From NCBI GenBank assembly GCA_963764695.1, contig CAVXTW010000014.1:124001-188000 (forward strand): a stretch of 64,000 nucleotides of DNA, given 5' to 3'. Position numbers and translations under genes: made by a program. This DNA comes from DATFRY01 sp963764695. GTDB lineage: Bacteria > Myxococcota_A > Polyangia > Haliangiales > Haliangiaceae. The notes below the pieces were generated by a model. That model had not been told where the DNA came from, searched no databases, and saw only the letters and a list, made by a program, of their open reading frames with translations. Below, one piece after another: positions 35,660-43,680 of this stretch; position 1 is the first letter of the stretch, and each line of letters opens with the position of its first letter.

Positions 35660-36040
35660 TCAGTTCGAGCTCATCGGCACCGGCTGTAGCTCCCACGTGA
35701 CGAGCGTGCCCGGCTGGATCGCCATCGGCGTCGAGCTCGCACGGCCGCCTCCTCCTACCGAGTCGACGGTGAGCACGAGGTTGTCGATCCCTCCGGTCTG
35801 GCTCCAGGGAATGCGGAACATGGAGATCTGGTGGCCGTAGGCGTAGCCGAGGCGGCTGCGGCGGGCGCCCAGATTGGCGTAGACGGTGACGTCGTTGAAC
35901 CGGTGGTTGACGATCCGGATGACCACGTCGGTGGTCTGTTCCCCGGATCCGGGCGGGGCAGGGCTCGCGCTGCTCATGCAGGCCGCTGTTCCGCCGGCCA
36001 GCGCGATGGCCAGGCAGAGCGCAGACAGGGTCTTCCTCAC
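35660..36040 (-). CDS. Small lipoprotein of unknown function
   Basis: A 126-residue protein from a GTG at 36040. Signal peptide RKTLSALCLAIALAGGTAAC with Cys21 as lipidation site, then a Pro/Gly-rich linker and a compact beta domain (VVIRIVNHRFNDVTVYA...). Alternating hydrophobic strands suggest an immunoglobulin-like fold. The frame remains open far upstream, but that is shadow sequence of the divergent GST gene. Function unknown. Confidence 0.7.
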   Translation of the reverse strand: MRKTLSALCLAIALAGGTAACMSSASPAPPGSGEQTTDVVIRIVNHRFNDVTVYANLGARRSRLGYAYGHQISMFRIPWSQTGGIDNLVLTVDSVGGGGRASSTPMAIQPGTLVTWELQPVPMSSN

Positions 36041-36145
36041 TGCACTAGCATAGCGCCTGCCGATCTCCGCCGCGGGCGAGGCCGTCCGCGGTGTGGCACT
36101 CTCCGGCGTGCGCCGGAGGATCCGGCCGCCTGATCGGAGATCGAG

Positions 36146-36805
36146 ATGATCACGCTCTACGGTTTCGGACGTATCTTCAAGGAGGGCCACGGCGAGACGA
36201 AGGACCTCCTCGTGCAGTGGGCGCTCGAGGAGATCGGCCTGCCGTATCGAGTCCACGCGCTCGACCACACCGGCGGTGAGCTCGACGGCGACGCCTACGG
36301 CCGGATCAGCCCGTTCCGTCAGGCGCCGGCCATCGACGACGACGGTTTCGTGGTGGCCGAGTCGCCGGCGGTGGTGCTCTACCTGGCCGAGAAGGCCGGC
36401 AAGCTGATCCCGGGCGACGTCCAGGGCCGCACCCGCGTCGTCCAGTGGTGCTTCGCCGCGTTCAGCACCGTCCAGCCGACCCTGACGGCCCTCGACCTCA
36501 TCGACATGTTCGACAGCGACAAGGCCGCCCACAACCTCAGGGCGCAGGTGCGCCAGCTCGCCGACCGCTGGCTCGGCGACGTCGAGCGCCGCCTCGAGGG
36601 CCGCGAGTGGATCGCCTGCGCCGATTTCACGGTGGCCGACATCGTGATGTCCTGGGTCCTGCGCTGCATCCGCAAGACGGACCTGATGGAGCCGTATCCG
36701 CGGATCAAGGCCTACTACGAGCGCGCCCATGCCCGCCCGGCCTGGCACCGCGCCCTCGGCCTCTACGCCGAGCGCCTCGGCGTGAGCGTCAACGACATCC
36801 GCTAG
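36146..36805 (+). CDS. Glutathione S-transferase family protein
   Basis: A 219-residue protein. The N-terminal thioredoxin-like domain contains an SPFRQAPAIDDDG loop with the cis-Pro, and an ESPAVVLYLAEK segment that binds the gamma-Glu of glutathione. The C-terminal helical domain includes the conserved DFTVADIVMSWVL capping motif. Substrate unknown. GGAG spaced ten bases before the ATG supports the start. Confidence 0.9.
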   Translation: MITLYGFGRIFKEGHGETKDLLVQWALEEIGLPYRVHALDHTGGELDGDAYGRISPFRQAPAIDDDGFVVAESPAVVLYLAEKAGKLIPGDVQGRTRVVQWCFAAFSTVQPTLTALDLIDMFDSDKAAHNLRAQVRQLADRWLGDVERRLEGREWIACADFTVADIVMSWVLRCIRKTDLMEPYPRIKAYYERAHARPAWHRALGLYAERLGVSVNDIR

Positions 36806-36824
36806 CGGCGAGCTGGTGGGCGAA

Positions 36825-37523
36825 TCACTGGCCCGCCGGTCCCGGCGCGGCCAGCACCTCGACGATCACCGCGCCCACCGGGACGAGGTGCTGGACGGCG
36901 TAGCGCTGGAACACGAGGGCAGACGCCTGCTCGCGCGCGATCGAGCCGTCGGCCGCGTCGGGCCCGATGTGCTCCTTCACCAGCGCCTTGCACGTCTCGA
37001 GCGAGAACACACGGCCCATCGCCTCGAGCATGGCGAGATCATCGCGCACCACATCGCGCGGCATCGCCTCGACGGCCTCCTCGAGCGCACGGCGGAACGC
37101 CGCGGAAGCATCGCCGCCGGCGCGCCGGGCCACCGTCCACACGCGGATCGTGAGCCCGGTCATCAGCTTCTTGGCCGGATCGTCCTCGAGCGCCATCACC
37201 TCTCGCACGCGCCGGTCGGCCCGCTCCCAGTCGCCGTCGAGGGCGTCGAGCACCGCCAGATCGAACATGTCGGCCTTGCGCGTGTCGCGCGCCAGGTCGC
37301 GCCCGGCCAGTCGCCCCGCGAGGTCACCGCGCAGGACGCGCGCGAACCGGGCGAACCAGGCATCGTCGTCGAGCAGCCGCTCCACGTCGGTGGGCACCGG
37401 ATAGCTCGGCGCCGCCGCGGGCGCGGCGGGCGGCGGCTTGGTGGCCGGAGACGGCGAGCAACCCGGAGCCACGACGATGGCGAGCAGGACCACGAGGCGA
37501 GCGGCGCGGCTCGATCCGGTCAT
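36825..37523 (-). CDS. Lipoprotein of unknown function, alpha-helical
   Basis: A 232-residue lipoprotein from the ATG at 37523: a hydrophobic signal ending VVAPGC (Cys22) and a Pro/Ala-rich linker to about 45. An all-alpha domain rich in Arg, Asp and Ala follows, with repeated RALEEAVEAM-type helices. The start overlaps the stop of the GFA-like gene by four bases (ATGA), so they are translationally coupled. Family not recognised. Confidence 0.75.
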   Translation of the reverse strand: MTGSSRAARLVVLLAIVVAPGCSPSPATKPPPAAPAAAPSYPVPTDVERLLDDDAWFARFARVLRGDLAGRLAGRDLARDTRKADMFDLAVLDALDGDWERADRRVREVMALEDDPAKKLMTGLTIRVWTVARRAGGDASAAFRRALEEAVEAMPRDVVRDDLAMLEAMGRVFSLETCKALVKEHIGPDAADGSIAREQASALVFQRYAVQHLVPVGAVIVEVLAAPGPAGQ

Positions 37524-37999
37524 CTCCGCGAACCGTGGGTCCTGAGCTCGAAGTCTTCCGGCAGCTCGCCGCCGGTGCGCAGCCTGTGCAGCTCGCCCAC
37601 GGTCACCTCCGGCAGTCCGTCGCGTGACTCGTCCCAGGCCGGGCGCAGCTCGACGAAGATGTGACGGTCCGCGCGCACGCCGGGATCGTCGTCGAACAGG
37701 CCGGCGGCAATCTCCATGAAGTCTCCCTCTGGATCCGGGACCGGCACCGGCGAACCGCAGACCGAGCAGAAGGTCAACTGGTAGGCCGGCGGCTCGTAGA
37801 GGAGCGGCGCGCTGTAGGTCCGGATCAGCTCGCGTCCGGTGAGGAAGCGATAGTCGCGGGTCTGCACCCCGACGGCGAGCACGGACATGCTGCCGGTCGC
37901 CTTGCGACATCGATTGCAGTGACAGTACTCGGCCGGGCCGGACGCCCGGTCGATCTCGAACGTGACGCCGCCGCACAGGCAGCTGCCTCGAATGGCCAT
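37520..37999 (-). CDS. GFA-family (Mss4-like) zinc protein
   Basis: A 159-residue protein with the GFA/Mss4 zinc pattern: CLCGGV near residue 7, CHCNRCRK near residue 26 and CSVCGSPV near residue 78. Family members bind one or two zinc ions and are annotated as glutathione-dependent formaldehyde-activating enzymes, though that activity is contested for many. It is the upstream member of a two-gene operon with the helical lipoprotein. Confidence 0.88.
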   Translation of the reverse strand: MAIRGSCLCGGVTFEIDRASGPAEYCHCNRCRKATGSMSVLAVGVQTRDYRFLTGRELIRTYSAPLLYEPPAYQLTFCSVCGSPVPVPDPEGDFMEIAAGLFDDDPGVRADRHIFVELRPAWDESRDGLPEVTVGELHRLRTGGELPEDFELRTHGSRR

Positions 38000-38072
38000 G
38001 CTTCGATTGTGACCGACGTGCGCGCCCGATGAAAACGCGCGAGCATCGGCGACATCGCCAGGGCGTCGCCGC

Positions 38073-38100
38073 TTGTTGCGGCCGCCCGGGCGGCTATACT
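38073..38100 (+). promoter_or_regulatory. Candidate sigma70 promoter of hflX
   Basis: TTGTTG (38073-38078), a 16-base spacer and TATACT (38095-38100). It lies in the 335-base region between the divergent GFA-like gene and hflX, the only part of that region with a promoter-like hexamer pair, and leaves a leader of about 225 bases before the hflX ATG. Confidence 0.55.
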
Positions 38101-38106
38101 CGAGTG

Positions 38107-38136
38107 ATGGCGACCGCCTCTCTCCGGCTGCGCTGA
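38107..38136 (+). other. Possible nine-residue upstream ORF in the hflX leader
   Basis: ATG to TGA encodes MATASLRLR, starting seven bases after the -10 hexamer, with no Shine-Dalgarno sequence. In other bacteria hflX-type genes are sometimes regulated by ribosome stalling on an upstream ORF, so this is recorded; by itself such a short ORF can easily occur by chance. The rest of the leader to 38334 shows no other gene. Confidence 0.25.
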
Positions 38137-38334
38137 TCTCGGCAGCGTCTCGTCGCGCTCGTGCTCGCCTGGTGGCGGGCGCCGGTGCGCGTCTGCGCTG
38201 CCTCGCCGTCCCCTGAACCCAGGCTCGGAGGTCGGGGTGCGGCTGGCGCGGGTCCGTGGGCCGGTCCGTCGGCTCGTGGACCGTGCCGGCGGCTCGTCAA
38301 CCTCCACAGGACGCGTTTCCGGAGGTCATCGTCA

Positions 38335-39678
38335 ATGTCGTCGTCTACTCGTTCCCGCGCCGAGCGGTCCCGTTCCTCTTCCACGCGCGCCGTCCTGGTG
38401 CGCGTCCACGGATCCGAGACCAGCGAGCTGGAGGTGCATCGGTCGCTCCTGGAGCTGAGCGAGGTGCTCGCCACGCTGGGCATCACCGTCGGTCACCAGA
38501 TGGTCCAGAGTCGGTCCGTCCGCTCCTCGCCGACCTACCTCGGCGAGGGCAAGCTGCGCGAGGTCGCGGCCCTCACCGGTGGGCCCGGCGAGGTGGCCCG
38601 CGGGCCGGCGGCGCGCGCCGCGGCTTCCCCGCACGCCGACAATCTCGTCGTGGTGGTCGACGACGAGCTCACGCCGGGGCAGCAGCGCAACCTCGAGCTC
38701 GCCCTGGGCCGTGACGTCCTCGATCGCACCGGCGTCATCCTGCGCGTGTTCGAGGCGAGGGCGAGGACGCCGCAGGCGCGCATGGAGGTCGAGCTCGCGC
38801 GCCTCGAGTACGAGCTCCCTCGCATCCGCGACGACCGCTCGCTCGGCGATCGCGAGGGCGGCGGCGGCCGCGCGTCGCGAGGCCACAGCAACGTCGAGCT
38901 GGCCAAGCAGCGGATCCGCGACCGCATCGCCGCCGTCCGGCGAGCCCTCGGGGCGGCCGCCCGAACCGCCGACGAGACCCGGGCGGCGCGCTCGCCGCTG
39001 TTCCGCGTCGCGCTGGTCGGCTACACGAACGCGGGCAAGTCGTCGCTCATGCAGGCCCTCACCGGGGCCGACGTGCTGATCGAGGACCGGCTGTTCGCGA
39101 CCCTGGGCACGACGGTGCGGCAGCTGGCGCCTCCCGCCAGGCCGCCGGTGGTGGTCGCCGACACGGTCGGCTTCCTCGATCGACTGCCGCACTCGCTGGT
39201 CGCGTCCTTCCGGTCAACCCTGTCCGAGGCGCTCGAGGCGTGGCTCGTGGTCCACGTGGCCGACGCCTCCGATCCGCATTTCCGGCGCCACATCGCGGTG
39301 ACCGAGGCAGCGCTGCGGGAGGTCGGAGCGGGCGAGGTGCCCGCCCTCCTGGTCCTCAACAAGGCCGACCGGCTCGACGCGGCCGCGCGTCGCGCCCTCC
39401 AGGGCGAGCTCCCCGGCGCGCTGGTCATGAGCGCGCTCGACCCGGGCGACGGCGAGCGCCTGCGCGCGCGCATCGACGCCTTCTTCGCGCGTCACCTCGT
39501 CGAGCGCCAGCTCACCATCCCGTACGCGCAGATGGGCATCCTCTCCGCAGCTCGCGACCATCTCTGCGTCCTCGAGGAGGAGTTCGCCGACGCGGTCACC
39601 ATCACGGTGCGCGGCACCGAGGCCGCGATCGCGGCACTGGAGGCGAAGCTGCGGGCATCCGGCGAAGCCGGGCCGTGA
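38335..39678 (+). CDS. hflX: Ribosome-splitting GTPase HflX
   Basis: GTPase that binds 50S subunits and rescues stalled ribosomes. The ATG at 38335 (GGAGG nine bases upstream) gives 447 residues; the frame is open to 38161 but that part is not protein-like. The HflX N-terminal domain includes TYLGEGKL and a glycine-rich (GGGGRASRG) loop that binds the ribosome. G motifs: GYTNAGKSS (G1), DTVGF (G3), NKAD (G4) and a late SAL (G5). The N-terminus is unusually Ser/Arg-rich. Confidence 0.95.
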   Translation: MSSSTRSRAERSRSSSTRAVLVRVHGSETSELEVHRSLLELSEVLATLGITVGHQMVQSRSVRSSPTYLGEGKLREVAALTGGPGEVARGPAARAAASPHADNLVVVVDDELTPGQQRNLELALGRDVLDRTGVILRVFEARARTPQARMEVELARLEYELPRIRDDRSLGDREGGGGRASRGHSNVELAKQRIRDRIAAVRRALGAAARTADETRAARSPLFRVALVGYTNAGKSSLMQALTGADVLIEDRLFATLGTTVRQLAPPARPPVVVADTVGFLDRLPHSLVASFRSTLSEALEAWLVVHVADASDPHFRRHIAVTEAALREVGAGEVPALLVLNKADRLDAAARRALQGELPGALVMSALDPGDGERLRARIDAFFARHLVERQLTIPYAQMGILSAARDHLCVLEEEFADAVTITVRGTEAAIAALEAKLRASGEAGP

Positions 39679-39745
39679 GCCGCCGGCGCACGATCCAGCG
39701 CCTGCCCGGGGCGCAGGTGTGTCGCGACGGCGATATCCTCGCGCC

Positions 39746-40063
39746 ATGGCTCCCCTTCCGCCCCTGGGTCGCGCGCGCGCCGTGCAGCTTGTGCGCGACG
39801 GCGCGCTGCCGTTCACTTTCGGCTCGCCGCATCCGAGAGTGGCGGTCCTGCTCCAGGATGGCGTGTACCGGATCCGCGGCCTCGTGGTCGACCCAGCCGA
39901 GGCCCAGGCCTCGCACGATCGCGCCGTGGCGGCGGGCCAGTCGTGGATGCCGGAGCACTACTACGGCCTCGGCGAGCCGACCGGCGCGATTCACGTCGAG
40001 GCCGCGTCGATTCCGGAGCTGCTGGCCGCGATGGAGACAATGCCCTGGCCCGACGACTGGTGA
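39746..40063 (+). CDS. Small conserved-looking protein of unknown function
   Basis: A 105-residue protein from the ATG at 39746 (an alternative ATG at 39719 adds nine Arg-rich residues). It has no signal peptide or membrane segment; a YRIRGLVVDPAEAQ strand-loop and a terminal acidic-aromatic MPWPDDW tail are notable. It follows hflX by 67 bases on the same strand and may share its transcript. Family not recognised. Confidence 0.65.
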   Translation: MAPLPPLGRARAVQLVRDGALPFTFGSPHPRVAVLLQDGVYRIRGLVVDPAEAQASHDRAVAAGQSWMPEHYYGLGEPTGAIHVEAASIPELLAAMETMPWPDDW

Positions 40064-40095
40064 CGGCGCGCCGGATCGGCCACCCGGCCGCGCGG

Positions 40096-40602
40096 TCAGC
40101 CGCCCTGGGGTGGTGACGCGAACAGGACCGTCACCTCGCCGACGACGGCGCCGGGCTCGATCGGGATCGGGATGAGCTCGCCGCTCAGGACGTCGGCGTA
40201 GCCGCCCAGGAGATCGGGGGCCGTCGGTGTGGCGAGGGTGGGGACCAGGGGATTGAAGTTCTCGTCAACGTCCACGATGCCCTGGACGACGTAGACCGCC
40301 GGCGAGACCAGGCCGAACGCGTACGGTCCGGTGCGCACGCCATCACCGCCCTGCGAGAGCTGCGACGTGGGAATGACCGTGACGTCAACGTTGACCGGCG
40401 GGGAGAGCGGGATGCCGTCGGCGCCTCTCACCATGACCAGGAAGAGCACGACCGGGTGAGCGTCGGGGAGCGGAACGGAGATCACGGCGTCGCCCGCGAT
40501 CACGCTGGTCTCGTCCGGCGCCAGCCCGTGGTCGTTCGCGGCGTCGCCGCACGCGGCGGCGAACACGGGGGCGAGGATGACAGGTAGAGGGAGTCTCTTC
40601 AT
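40096..40602 (-). CDS. Lipoprotein downstream of the TonB receptor
   Basis: The ATG at 40602 gives a 168-residue lipoprotein (signal LPVILAPVFAAAC, Cys18). The mature domain is beta-rich with VISVPLPDAHPVVLFLVMVRG and VVQGIVDVDENFNP strands, resembling an Ig-like carbohydrate- or receptor-associated domain. It starts 14 bases after the TonB-receptor stop and is surely in the same operon; it may bind the same ligand. Family not recognised. Confidence 0.75.
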   Translation of the reverse strand: MKRLPLPVILAPVFAAACGDAANDHGLAPDETSVIAGDAVISVPLPDAHPVVLFLVMVRGADGIPLSPPVNVDVTVIPTSQLSQGGDGVRTGPYAFGLVSPAVYVVQGIVDVDENFNPLVPTLATPTAPDLLGGYADVLSGELIPIPIEPGAVVGEVTVLFASPPQGG

Positions 40603-40616
40603 GGCTGTCACGGCCT

Positions 40617-43292
40617 TCACTTGATCCGGTAGGTCAGCGTTGCGAACACGGTGGCCGGGACGGGCTGGCCGAGCGGGTGCTCGCGATGCGCCCACTTCGG
40701 CGTGGTGACCTGACTCATGTCCCCGTCGGCCGGTTCGACGCCCCGCTGGAGCGGAGCGAGGAGGTTCTGGCCGGCGATGGCCATCTCGAGCCGGCTGTCG
40801 GGGATGAGGTACGCGATCCGGGCTCCGGCCCAGACGTACGCCGGAAGGTCCACGTCGGTGACCACCGTCTGACCGGTCTCGTCGAAGCTGCGGATCCCCC
40901 AGGTCTGCGCGGCCACGAAATGAAGGTCGCCGCCGACGGTGAAGCGCTGCGCGCGGAACTGCGCGCCGGCCGACAACTTGACCGGCGAAGTGCTGTTGAT
41001 GGCCGTGCCGCCCTGCCTGACCCCCGCGAATGCGCCGTTTGCATGCAGATCGACGCCGTCGGTCGGAGACAGCTCGCCGCCCAGCTCAAGGCCGAACGCG
41101 TTGTAGTCCTGGTCGACGTTGGCGTAGTAGGTCTCGCCCGCATACCAGACACCGGCTGACGGGTCGTAGTTCGAGACGCCGGCCGGCCACGGACGGAGCT
41201 CGGACAGCTGGATGAGCGACGAGACCCGGTTGTAGTAGGCGGAGGCCTCGAACTTGTACCTGCCCGATTCTGGCTCGCTCCGCCAGCCCAGCTCGGTGGC
41301 GAGCACGCGCTCGGGCAGGAGCGTCCTGTCGCCGAGGTTGCGCACGACGACCGCATCGGTCAACGTCGGGAAGGGCTGGTCGATGTAGCTCTCGAGGAAG
41401 GTCGGCGTCCGGAAGGCGGTGCCGATGGTGGCGTGCACCGACCCCTCGGGCACGGCGCGCCAGACCAGCGCGGCGCGCGGCGAGACAGCGTACCGGTCGG
41501 TGAACGCAGCGTCGTCGATGCTGGCGAGCAGGGGGTGGCGATCGAAGCGGAACGAGAAGATGGCGCGCAGGTCCTCGGACAGGAGCGCCTCGTCCTGCAA
41601 GAAGGCCGACACGTGGTGCTCGTCCGGCTCGCTGCCCAGCCAGTTCCAGCGCGTCGACTTGAAGCGGTAGCTGGCGCCGAAGTTGATGCGCTGGACCACG
41701 CCGAGGTCAACCTCGCGGAACGACTCGATCTCGGTGTCCACCACGTCGGTGACCAGATCGGTGGCGATGCTGTACCCGCCGACCGGGCGGGCCCACTGAT
41801 CGGCGATGACGTCAACGCGACTCCAGAAGCTGCGCACGGAGACGCCTTGAGGGAGCTGGAGGTCAGCTCGCACGTAGCTGGCGAAGCCGTCGAGATAGAA
41901 GTCGCGCAGCGCGCCGGACGCGGCGAACTCGGTCTGCCCGCCGGCCACACCGCCGGACAGCGACACCGAGGTGCGCTTGGCGATGCGGTGGTCGAGGCGG
42001 AGGTCGAACCGGCCGACCCGGACCGACTCGTCCGGGTTGTCGGGCAGGACCTCGTAGTCGGTGCGCTCCGGGTCGACCTCGCGGTACCAGCGCTGCTTCT
42101 GCTCGACGCTGAACGAGGTGCGATAGGCGGTCGCGCCCACACGGTCGGTCAGGCGGAGCGAGGCGCCGCCCTGATCGGGGAAACCGCCCCACACCTCCGC
42201 CACCGGCGCTTCGCTGGCCAGTCCCGGGCTGCGCGTGATGATGTTGATGACCCCGGAGAAGGCGTTGGCGCCGTAGAGCGCGGCGCCCGGGCCCCTGACC
42301 ACCTCGATGCGCTCGACGTCGGCCGGCGAGATGGGGAGCAGCGACCAGAACGTGGCGCCGATGTTGTCGAAGTAGATCGAGCGGCCGTCGATCAGCACGA
42401 GGACCTTGTTGGCGAGGCGGTCGTTGAATCCGCGGATGCCGATGTTGTAGTCGCCCGCGCTCATCGCCATGACCTCGACGCCGGGAACGCGCCGGAGGAA
42501 GTCCGGGATCGAGGTCACGCCCGAGGCGCGCAGCTCGTCGCCGGTGAGGATGGTGACCGAGTTTGGCGCATCGAGCGGACTCTGCCCGTAGCGCGACGAG
42601 GTGATGACGATCGGCGCATACGGGTCCTCGATCGCCGCGTCGCCGCGCTTCACCACCGCTTCGGCGGCGGGGGCGTCGGCGCGGTTCACCTCGCGGGCGT
42701 TCCCTGCGCCGGCCGCCGCGTTGCGCCTGGGCGGCGCCGCATCTTCTTCCGCGCGCGCCGGATCCGGCTCGTCGTCGATGGCGCCCTGCAGCGTGTCCAT
42801 GCGATCGACCAGCTCCTGGAGCTGCTTGCGCATCGAGGCGAGCTCCTGCCTGACCTCGGGGGTCCGCCCCGGCGGGCGGGACCCGGCCGGAGCCGGCGTA
42901 TCGACCGGAGCGGGCGCATCGACCGCTGCGGCCCGCGCCTCTTCGCGGAGCCGCGTGCGCGACACCTCGATGAGGCGCATCACGTCGTCGCGGTCGGCCG
43001 GATCGGTGTCGGCGTAGCGCTGCAGCTCCTCGATGGCGCGCTCGTACTGCCCGGCCGCGAAGTAGGCGCGGCCGATGTTGTAGAGGACGGCCGGATGCGG
43101 AACGACGCGATAGGCCTCGTCCAGCGCGCGGATTCCCTCCTCGTACTTGCCCGCGCGGATGAGGCTCATCCCCTCCCGGAAGTGACGCCGTGCCTCCGCA
43201 CCCGCGTCGGCGAGGGCAGGTTCCGCTCCGAGAATCAGGATGGCCATCACCAGCGCGAGCGAACATGTTCGCGGGCCGAGCCGTTCGATCAT
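40617..43292 (-). CDS. TonB-dependent receptor with N-terminal TPR and coiled-coil domain
   Basis: An 891-residue outer-membrane receptor. A signal peptide (residues 1-28, ending AEPALA) is followed by two or three TPR units (about 32-110: FREGMSLIRAGKYEEG, VLYNIGRAYFAAGQYERA), a Pro/Ala linker, a coiled coil (VRQELASMRKQLQELVDRM) and a TonB-box-like segment (IVITSSRYGQS). The plug has the typical PNSVTIL, LRRVPGVEV, VLIDGRSIYFD and VERIEVVRGPGAALYG motifs, and a 22-stranded barrel should fill the rest, with a final aromatic-containing strand (ATLTYRIK). A periplasmic TPR in front of the plug is unusual. A GGGGG-rich sequence lies before the ATG. Substrate unknown. Confidence 0.9.
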   Translation of the reverse strand: MIERLGPRTCSLALVMAILILGAEPALADAGAEARRHFREGMSLIRAGKYEEGIRALDEAYRVVPHPAVLYNIGRAYFAAGQYERAIEELQRYADTDPADRDDVMRLIEVSRTRLREEARAAAVDAPAPVDTPAPAGSRPPGRTPEVRQELASMRKQLQELVDRMDTLQGAIDDEPDPARAEEDAAPPRRNAAAGAGNAREVNRADAPAAEAVVKRGDAAIEDPYAPIVITSSRYGQSPLDAPNSVTILTGDELRASGVTSIPDFLRRVPGVEVMAMSAGDYNIGIRGFNDRLANKVLVLIDGRSIYFDNIGATFWSLLPISPADVERIEVVRGPGAALYGANAFSGVINIITRSPGLASEAPVAEVWGGFPDQGGASLRLTDRVGATAYRTSFSVEQKQRWYREVDPERTDYEVLPDNPDESVRVGRFDLRLDHRIAKRTSVSLSGGVAGGQTEFAASGALRDFYLDGFASYVRADLQLPQGVSVRSFWSRVDVIADQWARPVGGYSIATDLVTDVVDTEIESFREVDLGVVQRINFGASYRFKSTRWNWLGSEPDEHHVSAFLQDEALLSEDLRAIFSFRFDRHPLLASIDDAAFTDRYAVSPRAALVWRAVPEGSVHATIGTAFRTPTFLESYIDQPFPTLTDAVVVRNLGDRTLLPERVLATELGWRSEPESGRYKFEASAYYNRVSSLIQLSELRPWPAGVSNYDPSAGVWYAGETYYANVDQDYNAFGLELGGELSPTDGVDLHANGAFAGVRQGGTAINSTSPVKLSAGAQFRAQRFTVGGDLHFVAAQTWGIRSFDETGQTVVTDVDLPAYVWAGARIAYLIPDSRLEMAIAGQNLLAPLQRGVEPADGDMSQVTTPKWAHREHPLGQPVPATVFATLTYRIK

Positions 43293-43680
43293 TCACGCCC
43301 CCTTGGGCAGGTTCGGGTTGACCGTGCTGGCCAAGACTAGACACCAACGTCGACATCCGCTCGGGCCTTCGGCTGTGCTCACGCGCCGGATGGTGCTCCG
43401 TCGAGGATTTTCGTCGGCGCCTACACCGCGGACGTTCGCGCACCGCATCGCTCCATAATGGGGCGCTGTGGCGAGAGCGCACACTGCGCAAGGTCGCCCC
43501 GTCGCATTCCGGCGATCGCGGCACCGGCGCACGGCCAAGCTGCCGGCGCCGTGTCTCCGTGGCGAGTGCGAACGACCGAGTCTGTGGCACATGACTCGCA
43601 ATCCTCGCTACGATGCGCGATCGACGGCCACGGGGCCGCCGCCAGCGGCACCGGTGCCCCTCGCGGGAGGTAGACGACAC
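43293..43680. other. Intergenic region between TonB receptor and kinase genes
   Basis: 388 bases separating two divergent genes. No convincing gene or RNA is seen; the open frames here (for example 43458-43673) have shadow-like composition. A CATAAT -10-like hexamer lies at 43453-43458 without a good -35. A strong ribosome-binding site GGGAGG (about 43667) precedes the kinase ATG. The region presumably holds both promoters. Confidence 0.5.

Noticed and set aside
38161..38334. GTG start extending HflX by 58 residues
   Set aside because: The extension is Pro/Arg/Ala-rich with no family similarity, and GGAGG precedes the ATG at 38335.
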